From Pandoraea anhela (lineage in GTDB: Bacteria; Pseudomonadota; Gammaproteobacteria; Burkholderiales; Burkholderiaceae): 64,000 nt of DNA. Positions 33,295-41,201 of this stretch are shown here, piece after piece. Under the pieces are notes generated by a model, which saw only the letters and a list, made by a program, of their open reading frames with translations, was not told the origin of the DNA and did not search any database. Position 1 is the stretch's first letter. Every line of letters begins with the position of its first letter. Location of the stretch: contig NZ_CABPSB010000010.1 of NCBI RefSeq assembly GCF_902459655.1, forward strand, positions 124,001 to 188,000, read 5' to 3'. The position numbers and the translations under genes were made by a program.

Positions 33295-34243
33295 CTGGCG
33301 TGTCCTTACATTGTTAAAAATGGATCGCCACTTAAAATAACACGAGTTTTAATAAATTGAAAACCGCATTTCCATCAAATGAGTCTGAGGACGCACAAAT
33401 CTCATTGAATTGTAGGAGAGACACTTCAGACAATGCTCAACGACCGGGCAGCAATCCCGGATTACCGCGACATCCGCTCCCGCGATAAGCCCGCCGATAT
33501 TGCGCCGGACAGCCGGCCAATTGCCTTGCGATACGAGAGGAATTGCGTGCCAACTGCTCAGGACTCCACGCAGCACTAACGGTTCACGCACCATGCTGCA
33601 AGATATGGAAAGCTTTCCCAGCCTCACATGAGCGAAGCCCCGGCGGCACAACTTCACACATAATTCGACGCATCAAAATATACGATCATAAATATTTAAG
33701 CGCATTCCGATCATTCTGTTATCCGAAACACTCTCCAAACACGACCTCTATGCGCCAATCATTCGGACAATTCTCAATGGAGCGCCGCAAATTACGGATA
33801 AGTCCAGTTGAGGATTTGACTTGAGGATTAGACGTATTTCTGCACCACGGGCGTGATCGCCCGGGTTCCGCCGGCCGTCGTTCATCCCAATGAACGCCCA
33901 TCAGGATATCGGGCGGCATATCCGCTCAAGCGCGCATGAGCGTCGGAATAGGTATAAATCGGGACATATTCGACGCATCGGGTTTTGTTGACGTATACGT
34001 CAAACTCATACGCCAATCTCATTTCCCGAATCGAAGAAGTTTTCGTAAGATAAGGCGATCGACCGGGCCACTTCGATTCCGGGCGATTCCAGATGATTCC
34101 CGCCGGCGACCCCCGGTGGCCGGACCGCAAGGCTTTCGCGGAGATTCATCCCGGCGTTGACATTGGAATTAAGCTTTTACTGATTTACTTTCATTCCGCA
34201 TTCGCAGTCGGAATCAGCGCGCATTTTCTTTGGATTTGATTGC
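33295..34243. other. AT-rich 950-bp gap without recognised gene
   Basis: This stretch is clearly richer in A and T than its surroundings. All reading frames are short (up to about 100 codons), lack ribosome binding sites and do not look like proteins. It contains a perfect 16-bp palindrome (33988-34003) and a 9-bp direct repeat TTGAGGATT at 33808 and 33821. It should include promoters for the H-NS-like gene and the GNAT gene. It may be a decayed remnant of transferred DNA. Confidence 0.6.
33988..34003. promoter_or_regulatory. Perfect 16-bp palindrome TTGACGTATACGTCAA
   Basis: The sequence equals its own reverse complement over 16 bases. It lies alone in the AT-rich gap, about 240 bp upstream of the acetyltransferase start. 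A dimeric repressor or activator site is the likely reading; no partner protein can be named. Confidence 0.55.
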
Positions 34244-34843
34244 ATGACGACATCGAGGACGGCTTCCGATCCGCAATCGCCTTTCGACACCGAGGCGCCC
34301 ACGATCACTACGCCGAGATTGTTGCTGCGTCAGTGGCGCACCGACGATTTGCCGAGCTTTGCCGCCCTCAATGCCGATCGCGAGGTCATGCGCCATTTCC
34401 CCACGACGCTCGATCGGGCGCAGAGCGACGCCGTCGCGCGGCGTCTGGCGGAGCACCTTCAAACGCATGGCTATGGTCCCTGGGCGGTCGAGATCCCCGG
34501 CATCACGGCGTTCGCCGGGTTCGTCGGCCTGATGCGTGTCGGCTTCGAAGCGCCGTTCGTGCCGGCCGTGGAGATCGGCTGGCGGCTGGCGCGGGCGTGG
34601 TGGTCGAAAGGCTACGCGACGGAAGCGGCCATCGCAGCGGCACACTACGCCTTCGACACACTCGGCATGCGCGATCTCGTGTCGTTCACGGTGCCGGCCA
34701 ACGTCCGGTCACGTGCGGTGATGCAGCGCATCGGCATGCACCACTGTCCTGAAGACGATTTCATGCATCCGTTGATTCCCCCCGGCCATCGGCTGCGCCG
34801 TCATGTGCTTTACCGGATGGATGCCGACGACCTGATCGCCTGA
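34244..34843 (+). CDS. GNAT N-acetyltransferase, RimJ/RimL type
   Basis: This 199-residue acetyl-CoA-dependent acyltransferase has N-terminal signature ITTPRLLLRQWRTDDLPSF and acetyl-CoA binding region WWSKGYATEAAIAAAHYAF (about 120-140). The later motif FTVPANVRSRAVMQRIGM (about 150-167) also matches the RimJ/RimL/SpeG-like group, which acetylates ribosomal protein N-termini, antibiotics or small amines. The substrate is not predictable. The first 20 residues are a non-conserved leader. The gene is followed by a C-rich tract and the MFS gene on the same strand, 184 bp away, so an operon is uncertain. Confidence 0.9.
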   Translation: MTTSRTASDPQSPFDTEAPTITTPRLLLRQWRTDDLPSFAALNADREVMRHFPTTLDRAQSDAVARRLAEHLQTHGYGPWAVEIPGITAFAGFVGLMRVGFEAPFVPAVEIGWRLARAWWSKGYATEAAIAAAHYAFDTLGMRDLVSFTVPANVRSRAVMQRIGMHHCPEDDFMHPLIPPGHRLRRHVLYRMDADDLIA

Positions 34844-34894
34844 CGCTGCCGGCAAACACCGCGCCGCTCCCCCCGCCGCCCCCCCGCCGCTCCT

Positions 34895-34918
34895 CCCGCC
34901 CACCCCCGCCCACGCCCC
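34895..34918 (-). repeat. C-run tract, potential G-quadruplex on the minus strand
   Basis: Runs CCC, CCC, CCCCC, CCC and CCCC are separated by 1-3 bases, within a longer C-rich stretch starting near 34869. On the minus strand this fits the G3+ loop 1-7 quadruplex rule. It lies between the GNAT stop and the MFS start. Confidence 0.6.
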
Positions 34919-35027
34919 GGCGGCGCGGGTTTGGCGGCAAATCACTGATCGACGTCGCGTTTGCGATTGAAGCGAATACTTAAATCGTGGGAAAATCTGA
35001 GTCTTTGCGCCAGCCGTCTCCCCCATC

Positions 35028-36410
35028 GTGTCGCGCGCCGTCATCATTCCGCTCATCATCGCCTGCGCCTTGTTCATGGAGAACATCGACGCCACGGTGA
35101 TCACCACGTCGCTGCCGGCCATGGCGCGCGACCTCCATCAGGATCCGATTTCGCTGAAGCTCGCGCTCACCGCCTACGTGGTGGGGCTGGGCATCTTCAT
35201 TCCGATCTGTGGCTGGGTCTCCGACCGCTTCGGCGCACGCAATGTTTTCCGTACGGCCATCGGCATCTTTATGGTGGGGTCGATTCTGTGTGCGGTGTCG
35301 TTCACATTGCCGACGTTCGTTTTCGCGCGCTTCCTGCAAGGGGTCGGCGGCGCGATGATGGTCCCGGTCGGTCGCCTCGTGATCTTCCGCGCCGTTCCCA
35401 AGCACGAGCTGGTCAAGGCAATCGGTTATCTGACGATGCCCGCTCTGCTCGGCCCCGTGATCGGCCCGCCGCTGGGCGGTGCGATCACCGCCTACCTCCA
35501 TTGGCGCTGGATCTTCTTCATCAATATTCCGGTGAGCCTGCTCGGCATCTATCTGGCGGGCAAGTACATCGACAACGAGCGCGGCGGCGACGCCGGCCGC
35601 CTCGACACGCCCGGCTTCATCCTTTCCGCGCTGGGCAGCGGGTTGTTGATGCTGGGACTCGCGATGATCGGCGAGCATCAGGTGAGCGATACGGTGGTGA
35701 TCGCGATGTGTATCCTCGGCGCGCTGTTCATATATGCCTACTGGCTGCACGCCAATCGCGTGCGGACGCCGCTGCTCGACTTTCGTCTGATGCGCATACC
35801 GACGTTCCACGCGAGTGTAGTCGGCGGATCGCTCTTCCGGATCGGGCTGGGCGCCGTGCCGTTCCTGTTGCCGCTCGCGTTGCAGGAAGGACTTCACATG
35901 GACCCGTTCGAGTCCGGCATGATCACCTGCGCCTCGGCCTTCGGCGCGATCTTCATGAAAGCGATCGCCCAGCGTGTATTGGCAAGATACGGTTTCCGCC
36001 AGGTGCTGATCGTGAATGCCGCACTGGCGGGGCTGGCGCTCGCGTCCTACGGGTTGTTCACGCATGACACGCCGGTGATCGTCATGCTGGGTGTCGTCGC
36101 GTTCGGCGGTTTCTTCCCTTCGCTGCAATTCACGTGTCTGAACTCGATCGTCTACGCCGATATCGCCGGCGAGGACGCGAGTCGCGCCACGAGCCTCGCC
36201 AGCGTCGTTCAGCAATTGTCGCTCGGCCTCGGGGTGACGATTTCCGGGATGGTCTTGCAGGCGAGCAGCCGGCTGGCCGGTCACGATCAACTGATGGCGA
36301 GCGACTTCCTGCCAGCGTTTCTGGTGATCGGGCTGTTCTCGCTGCTGTCGATTCCGGTGACGCGACAGTTGCCCGCCGACGCGGGTAAGGAACTGGCCCG
36401 CAAGCCCTGA
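35028..36410 (+). CDS. MFS drug exporter, DHA2-like
   Basis: This 460-residue protein has many hydrophobic helices and DHA2 (EmrB/QacA-type) signatures. MENIDATVITTSLPAMARDL appears in TM1, GWVSDRFGARNVF in the TM2-3 loop, RFLQGVGGAMMVPVGRLV in TM4 and motif C-like GPVIGPPLGG in TM5. It is a proton-driven exporter of the inner membrane with unknown substrate. The start is a GTG with no strong ribosome binding site, so the exact N-terminus is less certain. The last 281 bp lie opposite the unusual extended end of the YeeE-type gene. Confidence 0.93.
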   Translation: MSRAVIIPLIIACALFMENIDATVITTSLPAMARDLHQDPISLKLALTAYVVGLGIFIPICGWVSDRFGARNVFRTAIGIFMVGSILCAVSFTLPTFVFARFLQGVGGAMMVPVGRLVIFRAVPKHELVKAIGYLTMPALLGPVIGPPLGGAITAYLHWRWIFFINIPVSLLGIYLAGKYIDNERGGDAGRLDTPGFILSALGSGLLMLGLAMIGEHQVSDTVVIAMCILGALFIYAYWLHANRVRTPLLDFRLMRIPTFHASVVGGSLFRIGLGAVPFLLPLALQEGLHMDPFESGMITCASAFGAIFMKAIAQRVLARYGFRQVLIVNAALAGLALASYGLFTHDTPVIVMLGVVAFGGFFPSLQFTCLNSIVYADIAGEDASRATSLASVVQQLSLGLGVTISGMVLQASSRLAGHDQLMASDFLPAFLVIGLFSLLSIPVTRQLPADAGKELARKP

Positions 36411-36873
36411 CAATGTCTTCCACCGCCTTTGGCGCGTCGCCCCTTCTTGTGCCCGGTCGGGTCACGATGGCGTGCATCGCCATGCCGGCGAGCATTGCGG
36501 CGACAAACAGCAGCGCCTTGCCTGAGCCAGCGCCGAGCAGCACCAGCGCCGGGCCCGGGCAAATTCCGGCGATCCCCCAGCCCAGGCCGAACAGTAATGC
36601 ACCGACCACCAGTCGCTTGTCGACGCCCCCAAACCCCTGCAAAGCCGGCCAGACGCGCGGCTCGCCAGTCCAGGCCAATGCGTGGGCGCGCGCCAGCCGG
36701 AACCCCACGAGACCGACGGCTACCGCCCCGCCCATCACGAAGGCCAGCGAGGGATCCCACTCGCCCGCAAGATCGAGAAAACCGAGCACCTTAGCCGGAT
36801 TCGCCATGCCTGCGAGCATCAGCCCCAGTCCGAAAACGAGCCCGCCGAGGAACGCAAAGATCAGCTTCTTCAT
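36130..36873 (-). CDS. YeeE/YedE-type sulfur transporter, second half, with aberrant tail
   Basis: Residues 1-145 are a typical half-size YeeE/YedE membrane protein ([43 protein letters not shown]), a family that takes up thiosulfate or other sulfur species. The family normally ends about here, near 140-150 residues. This frame has no stop and runs about 100 more Arg/Ser/Pro-rich residues, lying entirely opposite the 3' end of the MFS gene. Either the stop was lost or there is an undetected frameshift. The ATG follows GGGAGG and overlaps the preceding YeeE gene by 4 bp (ATGA), so the two halves are coupled. Confidence 0.85.
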   Translation of the reverse strand: MKKLIFAFLGGLVFGLGLMLAGMANPAKVLGFLDLAGEWDPSLAFVMGGAVAVGLVGFRLARAHALAWTGEPRVWPALQGFGGVDKRLVVGALLFGLGWGIAGICPGPALVLLGAGSGKALLFVAAMLAGMAMHAIVTRPGTRRGDAPKAVEDIVRACGPVPYPRRRATVASPESTAARTARSPETLAGSRSPSVDRDRPAGCSPARPSRKSSPRGRATIAERRWRGSWRDSRPRRRYRRRRSSSDT

Positions 36874-37322
36874 ACCGCACCTCCCCCAACGCCGCCCGGC
36901 AAATGACGCACGACGTACACGGTCAGAAAGCCCATCGCCATGAAACATAGCGTGGCGACGAGCGAGCGCCGCGACAGGCGCGACAGGCCGCAAACACCGT
37001 GGCCGCTCGTGCATCCCGAGCCCAGACGCGTGCCGAAGCCGACCAGCAGGCCCGCCGCGAGCAGCATCGCCGTACTTGCGTCGATCTGCGCTTCGGGCGC
37101 CACCGCCACCACGCGATAGGCCCAAGGCGCGACCATCAATCCGAGGACGAATGCCACGCGCCATCCGACATCCCCCGCGCGAGGACGCAACAGTCCCCCC
37201 ACAATGCCGGAGATGCCCGCGATGCGCCCCAGGGACAGCATCAGCCAGACGGCCGCCACGCCGACGAGCACGCCACCGGCGAGCGATGTCCAAGGGGTGA
37301 AGTGAATCGTGTCGAGTGTCAT
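36870..37322 (-). CDS. YeeE/YedE-type sulfur transporter, first half
   Basis: This 150-residue membrane protein of the sulfur-transport DUF395 family has a conserved cysteine-containing segment [23 protein letters not shown] (about 95-117), typical of YeeE substrate pores, and about four hydrophobic helices. The ATG at 37322 follows CAGGAG; the longer open frame upstream is Arg-rich and was not used. It lies 112 bp after the BigR-like repressor and 4 bp into the second half-transporter. The set resembles bigR operons, where such pairs accompany persulfide detoxification. Confidence 0.92.
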   Translation of the reverse strand: MTLDTIHFTPWTSLAGGVLVGVAAVWLMLSLGRIAGISGIVGGLLRPRAGDVGWRVAFVLGLMVAPWAYRVVAVAPEAQIDASTAMLLAAGLLVGFGTRLGSGCTSGHGVCGLSRLSRRSLVATLCFMAMGFLTVYVVRHLPGGVGGGAV

Positions 37323-37434
37323 GACAGTCAGCTCCTGTGGCGACAGCGAAGGCAAACGCCTGAATCTGGCGAACCGGACGAACGGTGTCAGGCGGGAAGA
37401 CCGGTCGGCATCACGTGACGCCTCATGCGATCCC

Positions 37435-37842
37435 TCATGTTTTCGGGCAGAACTGATCGTAGAGACAGGCCAACACGGCGAGCACGGCGCCATCGGCGAC
37501 CGCGTAGTAGATCCGTTTGCCGTCGCGCCGCGTCGTCACTAGCGCTTCGCTGCGCAGGACGGCGAGTTGCTGAGAAAGCGTGGGTTGCCGGATATCGAGC
37601 TGCGCCTCCAACGCCCCGACCGACAGCTCGCCTTGCGTGAGCTGGCAAAGGATCAGCAAGCGGTCTTCGTTGGCGAGCGCGCGCAGCAACGTCGAGGCCT
37701 GCCGGGCGGCCGTGCGCAGACGCGTGACATCGAGCGACGCCGCATCGGTGGCAGGAGTGGCAGGGGCGATAGGGGCAGCAGGGGCAACAGATACGGCGGG
37801 CGGGGAACGCTCGAGGGGGGATAGCGTAGTGGCTCGTGGCAT
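37435..37842 (-). CDS. bigR: BigR/SqrR-like ArsR-family repressor, sulfide-responsive
   Basis: This 135-residue winged-helix repressor has the [23 protein letters not shown] and the wing [11 protein letters not shown], very close to BigR. It carries C66 (LILCQL) and C126/C132 near the end (CLYDQFC). In BigR and SqrR, two equivalent cysteines form a disulfide or polysulfide bridge that releases DNA when sulfide is present. The first 35 residues are a Pro/Ala-rich extension not needed by the family. It heads the leftward YeeE pair and is divergent from the persulfide dioxygenase, with a palindrome between. Sulfur sensing is inferred from the cysteines and context. Confidence 0.9.
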   Translation of the reverse strand: MPRATTLSPLERSPPAVSVAPAAPIAPATPATDAASLDVTRLRTAARQASTLLRALANEDRLLILCQLTQGELSVGALEAQLDIRQPTLSQQLAVLRSEALVTTRRDGKRIYYAVADGAVLAVLACLYDQFCPKT

Positions 37843-37951
37843 GGCAGGATCGATGGCAAATCAGGACATCCGCAAGTGGCGGGGAGCGACAACATGTCGC
37901 GCCCCGTTGAGCGCTGTCACACGATGTCACGCACAGCGCGGACACTTTACT

Positions 37952-37970
37952 GATTTATAATATATTAATC
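37952..37970. promoter_or_regulatory. BigR-type operator between repressor and dioxygenase genes
   Basis: GATTTATAATATATTAATC is a near-perfect 19-bp AT-rich palindrome (14 of 18 arm bases pair), similar in character to BigR boxes. It contains a TATAAT hexamer at 37956-37961 that could be the -10 of the dioxygenase promoter, so repressor binding would block transcription directly. It lies about 110 bp from the repressor start and 25 bp from the dioxygenase start. Confidence 0.78.
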
Positions 37971-37994
37971 GATAAACTTTTGCAGGAGCCGGTC

Positions 37995-38864
37995 ATGTCA
38001 GCCACGCCAGCACACATCGAAGCCTTCTTCGACGCGATCACCTCTACCGTGACGTATGTCGTATTCGATGCGCCGGGCGGCCGCGCGGCGATCATCGACC
38101 CGGTACTCGACTACGATCCGAAGGCGGGTCGCACGCATACCGGCTCGGCAGAGCGTGTCCTCGAATTCGTGGCGGCACAGCGGCTCACCGTCGACTGGAT
38201 TCTGGAAACGCATGCGCACGCGGACCATCTGTCTTCCGCGCGCTGGCTCAAGGAACGCGTGGGCGGATGCATCGCCATTGGCGCGCATATCCGCGACGTG
38301 CAGCACGTCTTCAAGAAGCTGTTCCATCTGGGCGCCGATGTCCCGCCGGACGGCTCGCAGTTCGATCATCTGTTCGAAGACGGTGAGACGTTCGCCATCG
38401 GCGCCTTGCAGGCCAGAGCGATGTTCGTGCCGGGTCATACGCCAGCCGACATGGCGTACCAGGTCGGCGACGCGGTCTTCGTGGGCGACACGCTTTTCAT
38501 GCCGGATGTCGGCACCGCCCGTTGCGATTTTCCCGGCGGCAATGCCCACACGCTGTTCCGTTCGATCAAGCGTCTGCTCGCGCTGCCGGAGCACACGCGT
38601 CTGTACATGTGCCACGACTACCCGCCGGCCGGGCGCGCCGCCAACTGGCAGACGACCGTGGGCGAGCAGCGTCGCGCGAATATCCATGTGCACGACGGCA
38701 TCGACGAAGACGCTTTTGTCGCCATGCGCGAAGCCCGCGACCGCACACTGGACATGCCCACGCTGATCCTGCCTGCCGTACAGGTGAATATTCGCGCCGG
38801 CGACATGCCGGCGCCGGAAGCGAACGGCACGCGTTATCTGAAGATTCCGCTCAACGCGCTGTAA
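37995..38864 (+). CDS. blh: Persulfide dioxygenase-like MBL-fold hydrolase (Blh/ETHE1 type)
   Basis: This 289-residue metallo-beta-lactamase-fold protein belongs to the Blh/ETHE1 branch, whose mononuclear iron enzymes oxidise glutathione persulfide to sulfite. The metal motif ETHAHADHLS (H73, H75, D77, H78), the later His in VPGHTPADM, the Asp in VFVGDTLFMPDVGTARCDFPGG and the His in CHDYPPAG are all present. The ATG follows CAGGAG. It is divergently transcribed from a BigR-like repressor across one operator and next to a YeeE pair, the usual hydrogen sulfide detoxification set. No sulfide:quinone reductase is in the window. Its end overlaps a LysR gene by 14 bp. Confidence 0.92.
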   Translation: MSATPAHIEAFFDAITSTVTYVVFDAPGGRAAIIDPVLDYDPKAGRTHTGSAERVLEFVAAQRLTVDWILETHAHADHLSSARWLKERVGGCIAIGAHIRDVQHVFKKLFHLGADVPPDGSQFDHLFEDGETFAIGALQARAMFVPGHTPADMAYQVGDAVFVGDTLFMPDVGTARCDFPGGNAHTLFRSIKRLLALPEHTRLYMCHDYPPAGRAANWQTTVGEQRRANIHVHDGIDEDAFVAMREARDRTLDMPTLILPAVQVNIRAGDMPAPEANGTRYLKIPLNAL

Positions 38865-39756
38865 GCCCGGCAGACGCCGTCAGTTGCGCCGCCAGTGCAT
38901 CGCGCGCCTGCGTGACCCACTCGGGTTCGCCGCGGCGCGCGGGCAGCAGATGAAATTCGGCATCCGGCAGCGGCGGCAGGCGCCGCCCCCGCATCAAGGT
39001 GTCGATACGCGCGAGCGACGGCCCCATGGCCGACGCATTCAGGCATGCCACGCCCAATCCCGCATTCAACGCCAGTTGCAATCCCGCCACGCCCGACGCC
39101 ACGTGCGCGATGACGTACGGTACCCGTTGCTCGTCGAGCCATTGCGTAGTGAAACGATGCAGCGCGCAGGTGTCGGGCAGCACCAGCAGCGGTAGCGGCG
39201 CGTCGTCGTCCAGCACAACGTCGGAAGACGCAACCCAGCCGAGCGGCTCTCGCCCGAGCGTTCGCGTACCGGCAACGGCATCGCGACCGAGCGACTTGCC
39301 GAGTATCCGCATCGACAGCCCGATGTCGAAGTCTCCGCTGTCGTAACCGCTCTCGATCACACCGCTTTTCAGAATCGTGACGTGAATGCGTAGCGACGGA
39401 TAGGCCACGCCGAGATGCCGCAGCATGCGTGCGACTTCGCCGGGACGGAAGTAATCGGTGATCGCCAGCCGCAATTCCCCGGCGAGCGAAAATCCACGCA
39501 CGTCGTGCCATGCGTGTTCCGATTGCGCAATCAACTGCCTGGCGTGTCCCAAAAGACGCTCTCCCGCCGGCGTCGTCGACACGCCCTGCTTGCCGCGCGT
39601 GAACAACGTCACGCCGGTGCGCTCTTCGAGCTTGCGTATCTGTTCGCTGACGGACGACTGCGACAGAAACACGCGCGGCGCGGCAGCCGAAAGACTCCCC
39701 GCCTCGGCAACCGCGACGAAGGTTCGCAACTGGTCGAAATCGAATCCGGGCGCCAT
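38851..39756 (-). CDS. LysR-family transcriptional regulator
   Basis: This 301-residue regulator has an N-terminal HTH (FVAVAEAGSLSAAAPRVFLSQSSVSEQIRKLEERTG, about 10-45, quoted here as a family landmark only in part: SQSSVSEQIRKLEE). A LysR substrate-binding domain follows (about 85-290). The substrate domain is a single periplasmic-binding-like fold whose effector is unknown. The ATG at 39756 is preferred because GGATGG sits upstream; an ATG four codons earlier overlaps the likely operator. It is divergent from the tautomerase gene, its most probable target, and overlaps the dioxygenase stop by 14 bp. Confidence 0.93.
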   Translation of the reverse strand: MAPGFDFDQLRTFVAVAEAGSLSAAAPRVFLSQSSVSEQIRKLEERTGVTLFTRGKQGVSTTPAGERLLGHARQLIAQSEHAWHDVRGFSLAGELRLAITDYFRPGEVARMLRHLGVAYPSLRIHVTILKSGVIESGYDSGDFDIGLSMRILGKSLGRDAVAGTRTLGREPLGWVASSDVVLDDDAPLPLLVLPDTCALHRFTTQWLDEQRVPYVIAHVASGVAGLQLALNAGLGVACLNASAMGPSLARIDTLMRGRRLPPLPDAEFHLLPARRGEPEWVTQARDALAAQLTASAGLTAR

Positions 39757-39762
39757 GATACC

Positions 39763-39785
39763 ATCCATTTATTAAACCGATGGAT
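39763..39785. promoter_or_regulatory. Inverted repeat at the LysR/tautomerase divergent promoter
   Basis: ATCCAT at 39763-39768 and ATGGAT at 39780-39785 are reverse complements separated by 11 bp, the T-N11-A spacing common in LysR boxes. The site lies just upstream of the LysR start and about 120 bp from the tautomerase start. Autoregulation is a plausible role. Confidence 0.5.
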
Positions 39786-39904
39786 AGCATCGTATATTCC
39801 CGCTTTTCCGATGTCAAACCATTCCTTAGACTGAAGTCACTGCCTCCATCGATCGCGCTTCACCGATCGTTCTTCATCGACCGCTTTGCTTAAGGAGCCT
39901 CACC

Positions 39905-40306
39905 ATGCCGCACATCGTCCTGCAACTCTCGGGCACGTCAGACGACACCCTGACCCGTCGCGCCGTGCGCGCCGTCTCGCAACTGACCGTCGACACGCTG
40001 CACAAGGCGCCGGAAGTGATCGCCGTGACCGTCGACTACATTCCCCACGAACGCTGGTTTATTGGCGGCGCGCCGCTCTCCGAACAAGGCAAGAATGCGT
40101 TCCATCTCGATATCAGCGTGACGGACGAGACGAACACGAAAGCCGAAAAGGCGTTGTTCATCTCGCAGGTGTTCGAAACGCTCTCGGAGTTGCTCGGCAA
40201 CGTTCACCCGTGCTCCTACATCCACGTGATCGACGCCCGCGCGGCGGCCTACGGCTATGGAGGACGCACGCAGGAGTACCGGCACCAACGCGCTCCGTCG
40301 CTGTGA
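39905..40306 (+). CDS. Tautomerase-superfamily protein
   Basis: This 133-residue protein starts MPHIVLQLSG, which leaves an N-terminal proline after methionine removal. That proline is the catalytic base of the 4-oxalocrotonate tautomerase superfamily. The motif VTVDYIPHERWFIGG and the length (about twice a 4-OT subunit) match uncharacterised YrdN-like or cis-CaaD-like members. These isomerise or hydrate small keto acids or halogenated acrylates; the substrate here is unknown. It is divergent from a LysR gene that likely controls it. Codon use is ordinary. Confidence 0.88.
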   Translation: MPHIVLQLSGTSDDTLTRRAVRAVSQLTVDTLHKAPEVIAVTVDYIPHERWFIGGAPLSEQGKNAFHLDISVTDETNTKAEKALFISQVFETLSELLGNVHPCSYIHVIDARAAAYGYGGRTQEYRHQRAPSL

Positions 40307-40511
40307 GCGCACCGATCGATGTCGTCACACGACGCTGGCGAAACCGGCAATCCCGAAGGGCTGCCGATGTCGCCCCCTTCGTTCTTGCGAACTTTTGTGG
40401 CCTGGCACGAAACATTTTCAACACTTTTTTACGACTATTCATTTCGTGACCGACGCGTCCCGCACGTACGATGAAGGCGTACCAAAACTTCGCTTTCAAG
40501 GGGACGGAGAA

Positions 40512-40877
40512 ATGAAAAAACTGACGTTGACCATCGCGCTCGTCGCTGCAACGCTTGGCGGGGTCGCCGTTGCGCCGGCGCACGCGCAAGTGGGCGTTTC
40601 GATCAGCATCGGCGCCCCGCCGCCGCCGCGTTATGAACCGGCACCCCCGCCACGCGCCGGCTATGTCTGGGCGCCGGGCTTCTGGGACTGGGACGGCCAC
40701 CGCCATGCGTGGCGCGCCGGCCACTGGGAACGCGCCCGCCCGGGCTATGCCTACCGTGCACCGGCGTGGCGTCAAGGGCCGCACGGCTGGGAGCTGAACC
40801 GTGGCGGCTGGGATCATGGTCCCGGCCCCGATCATCATGACCACGGCCACGGGGGCGGTCGCGACCGTCGCGGTTGA
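40512..40877 (+). CDS. Small exported YXWGXW-type repeat protein
   Basis: This 121-residue precursor has a clear Sec signal peptide (MKKLTLTIALVAATLGGVAVAPAHA, cleavage about residue 25). Aromatic repeats of the YXWGXW/BcpO type follow (YVWAPGFWDWDG; HAWRAGHWERARPGY), then a His/Gly/Asp-rich end (DHHDHGHGGG). Such proteins are common and uncharacterised in Burkholderiaceae. The His-rich tail might bind metal, which is only a suggestion. The ATG follows GGAG. It stands alone between the tautomerase and the ABC transporter. Confidence 0.88.
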   Translation: MKKLTLTIALVAATLGGVAVAPAHAQVGVSISIGAPPPPRYEPAPPPRAGYVWAPGFWDWDGHRHAWRAGHWERARPGYAYRAPAWRQGPHGWELNRGGWDHGPGPDHHDHGHGGGRDRRG

Positions 40878-40948
40878 GGCGTTCGTCGTGAGATCCCCGG
40901 TGCCTCGTCGTTCGTATGACCGCGACGCTACAGCGGTTAAAGGGCGGG

Positions 40949-40970
40949 CTATAGCGCTATAGGGCTATAG
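40949..40970. repeat. CTATAG-repeat palindrome
   Basis: A perfect 14-bp palindrome CTATAGCGCTATAG (40949-40962) is followed at once by a third CTATAG (40965-40970). It lies between the small exported protein gene and a terminator. Function is unknown; it resembles a protein-binding site. Confidence 0.6.
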
Positions 40971-41005
40971 GACGTCCGGCCGTAAGCAGGTCCTGTAGTC
41001 ACGAG

Positions 41006-41033
41006 AACGCCGGCGCTTATCTGCGCCGGCGTT
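41006..41033 (+). terminator. Intrinsic terminator before the ABC transporter
   Basis: AACGCCGGCGC at 41006-41016 pairs perfectly with GCGCCGGCGTT at 41023-41033 across a 6-base loop and is followed by TTG. It likely ends the transcript of the exported YXWGXW-type protein. Confidence 0.85.
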
Positions 41034-41201
41034 TTGCTAAGGAAAATCGGTTGGTTGGGCGTGCGCGCCTGCGCCGTTATCGTTGACGTCCGCTCGCTGC
41101 TACCCGCAGCCGGGTCCCCGTCGATGTCTGTCCACACGCTTTGCATATGTCGACGACCTCGGGACCACCACGGACCAACGAAAAACGGAGCCCAACAGGC
41201 C

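Noticed and set aside
33882-34130. 82-codon leftward frame in the AT-rich gap
   Set aside because: No ribosome binding site, no recognisable motif, and it crosses the 16-bp palindrome.
34861-34926. CRISPR-like or spacer-bearing repeat in the C-rich tract
   Set aside because: The runs are irregular homopolymer-type repeats with no constant repeat and no unique spacers; no cas genes are near.
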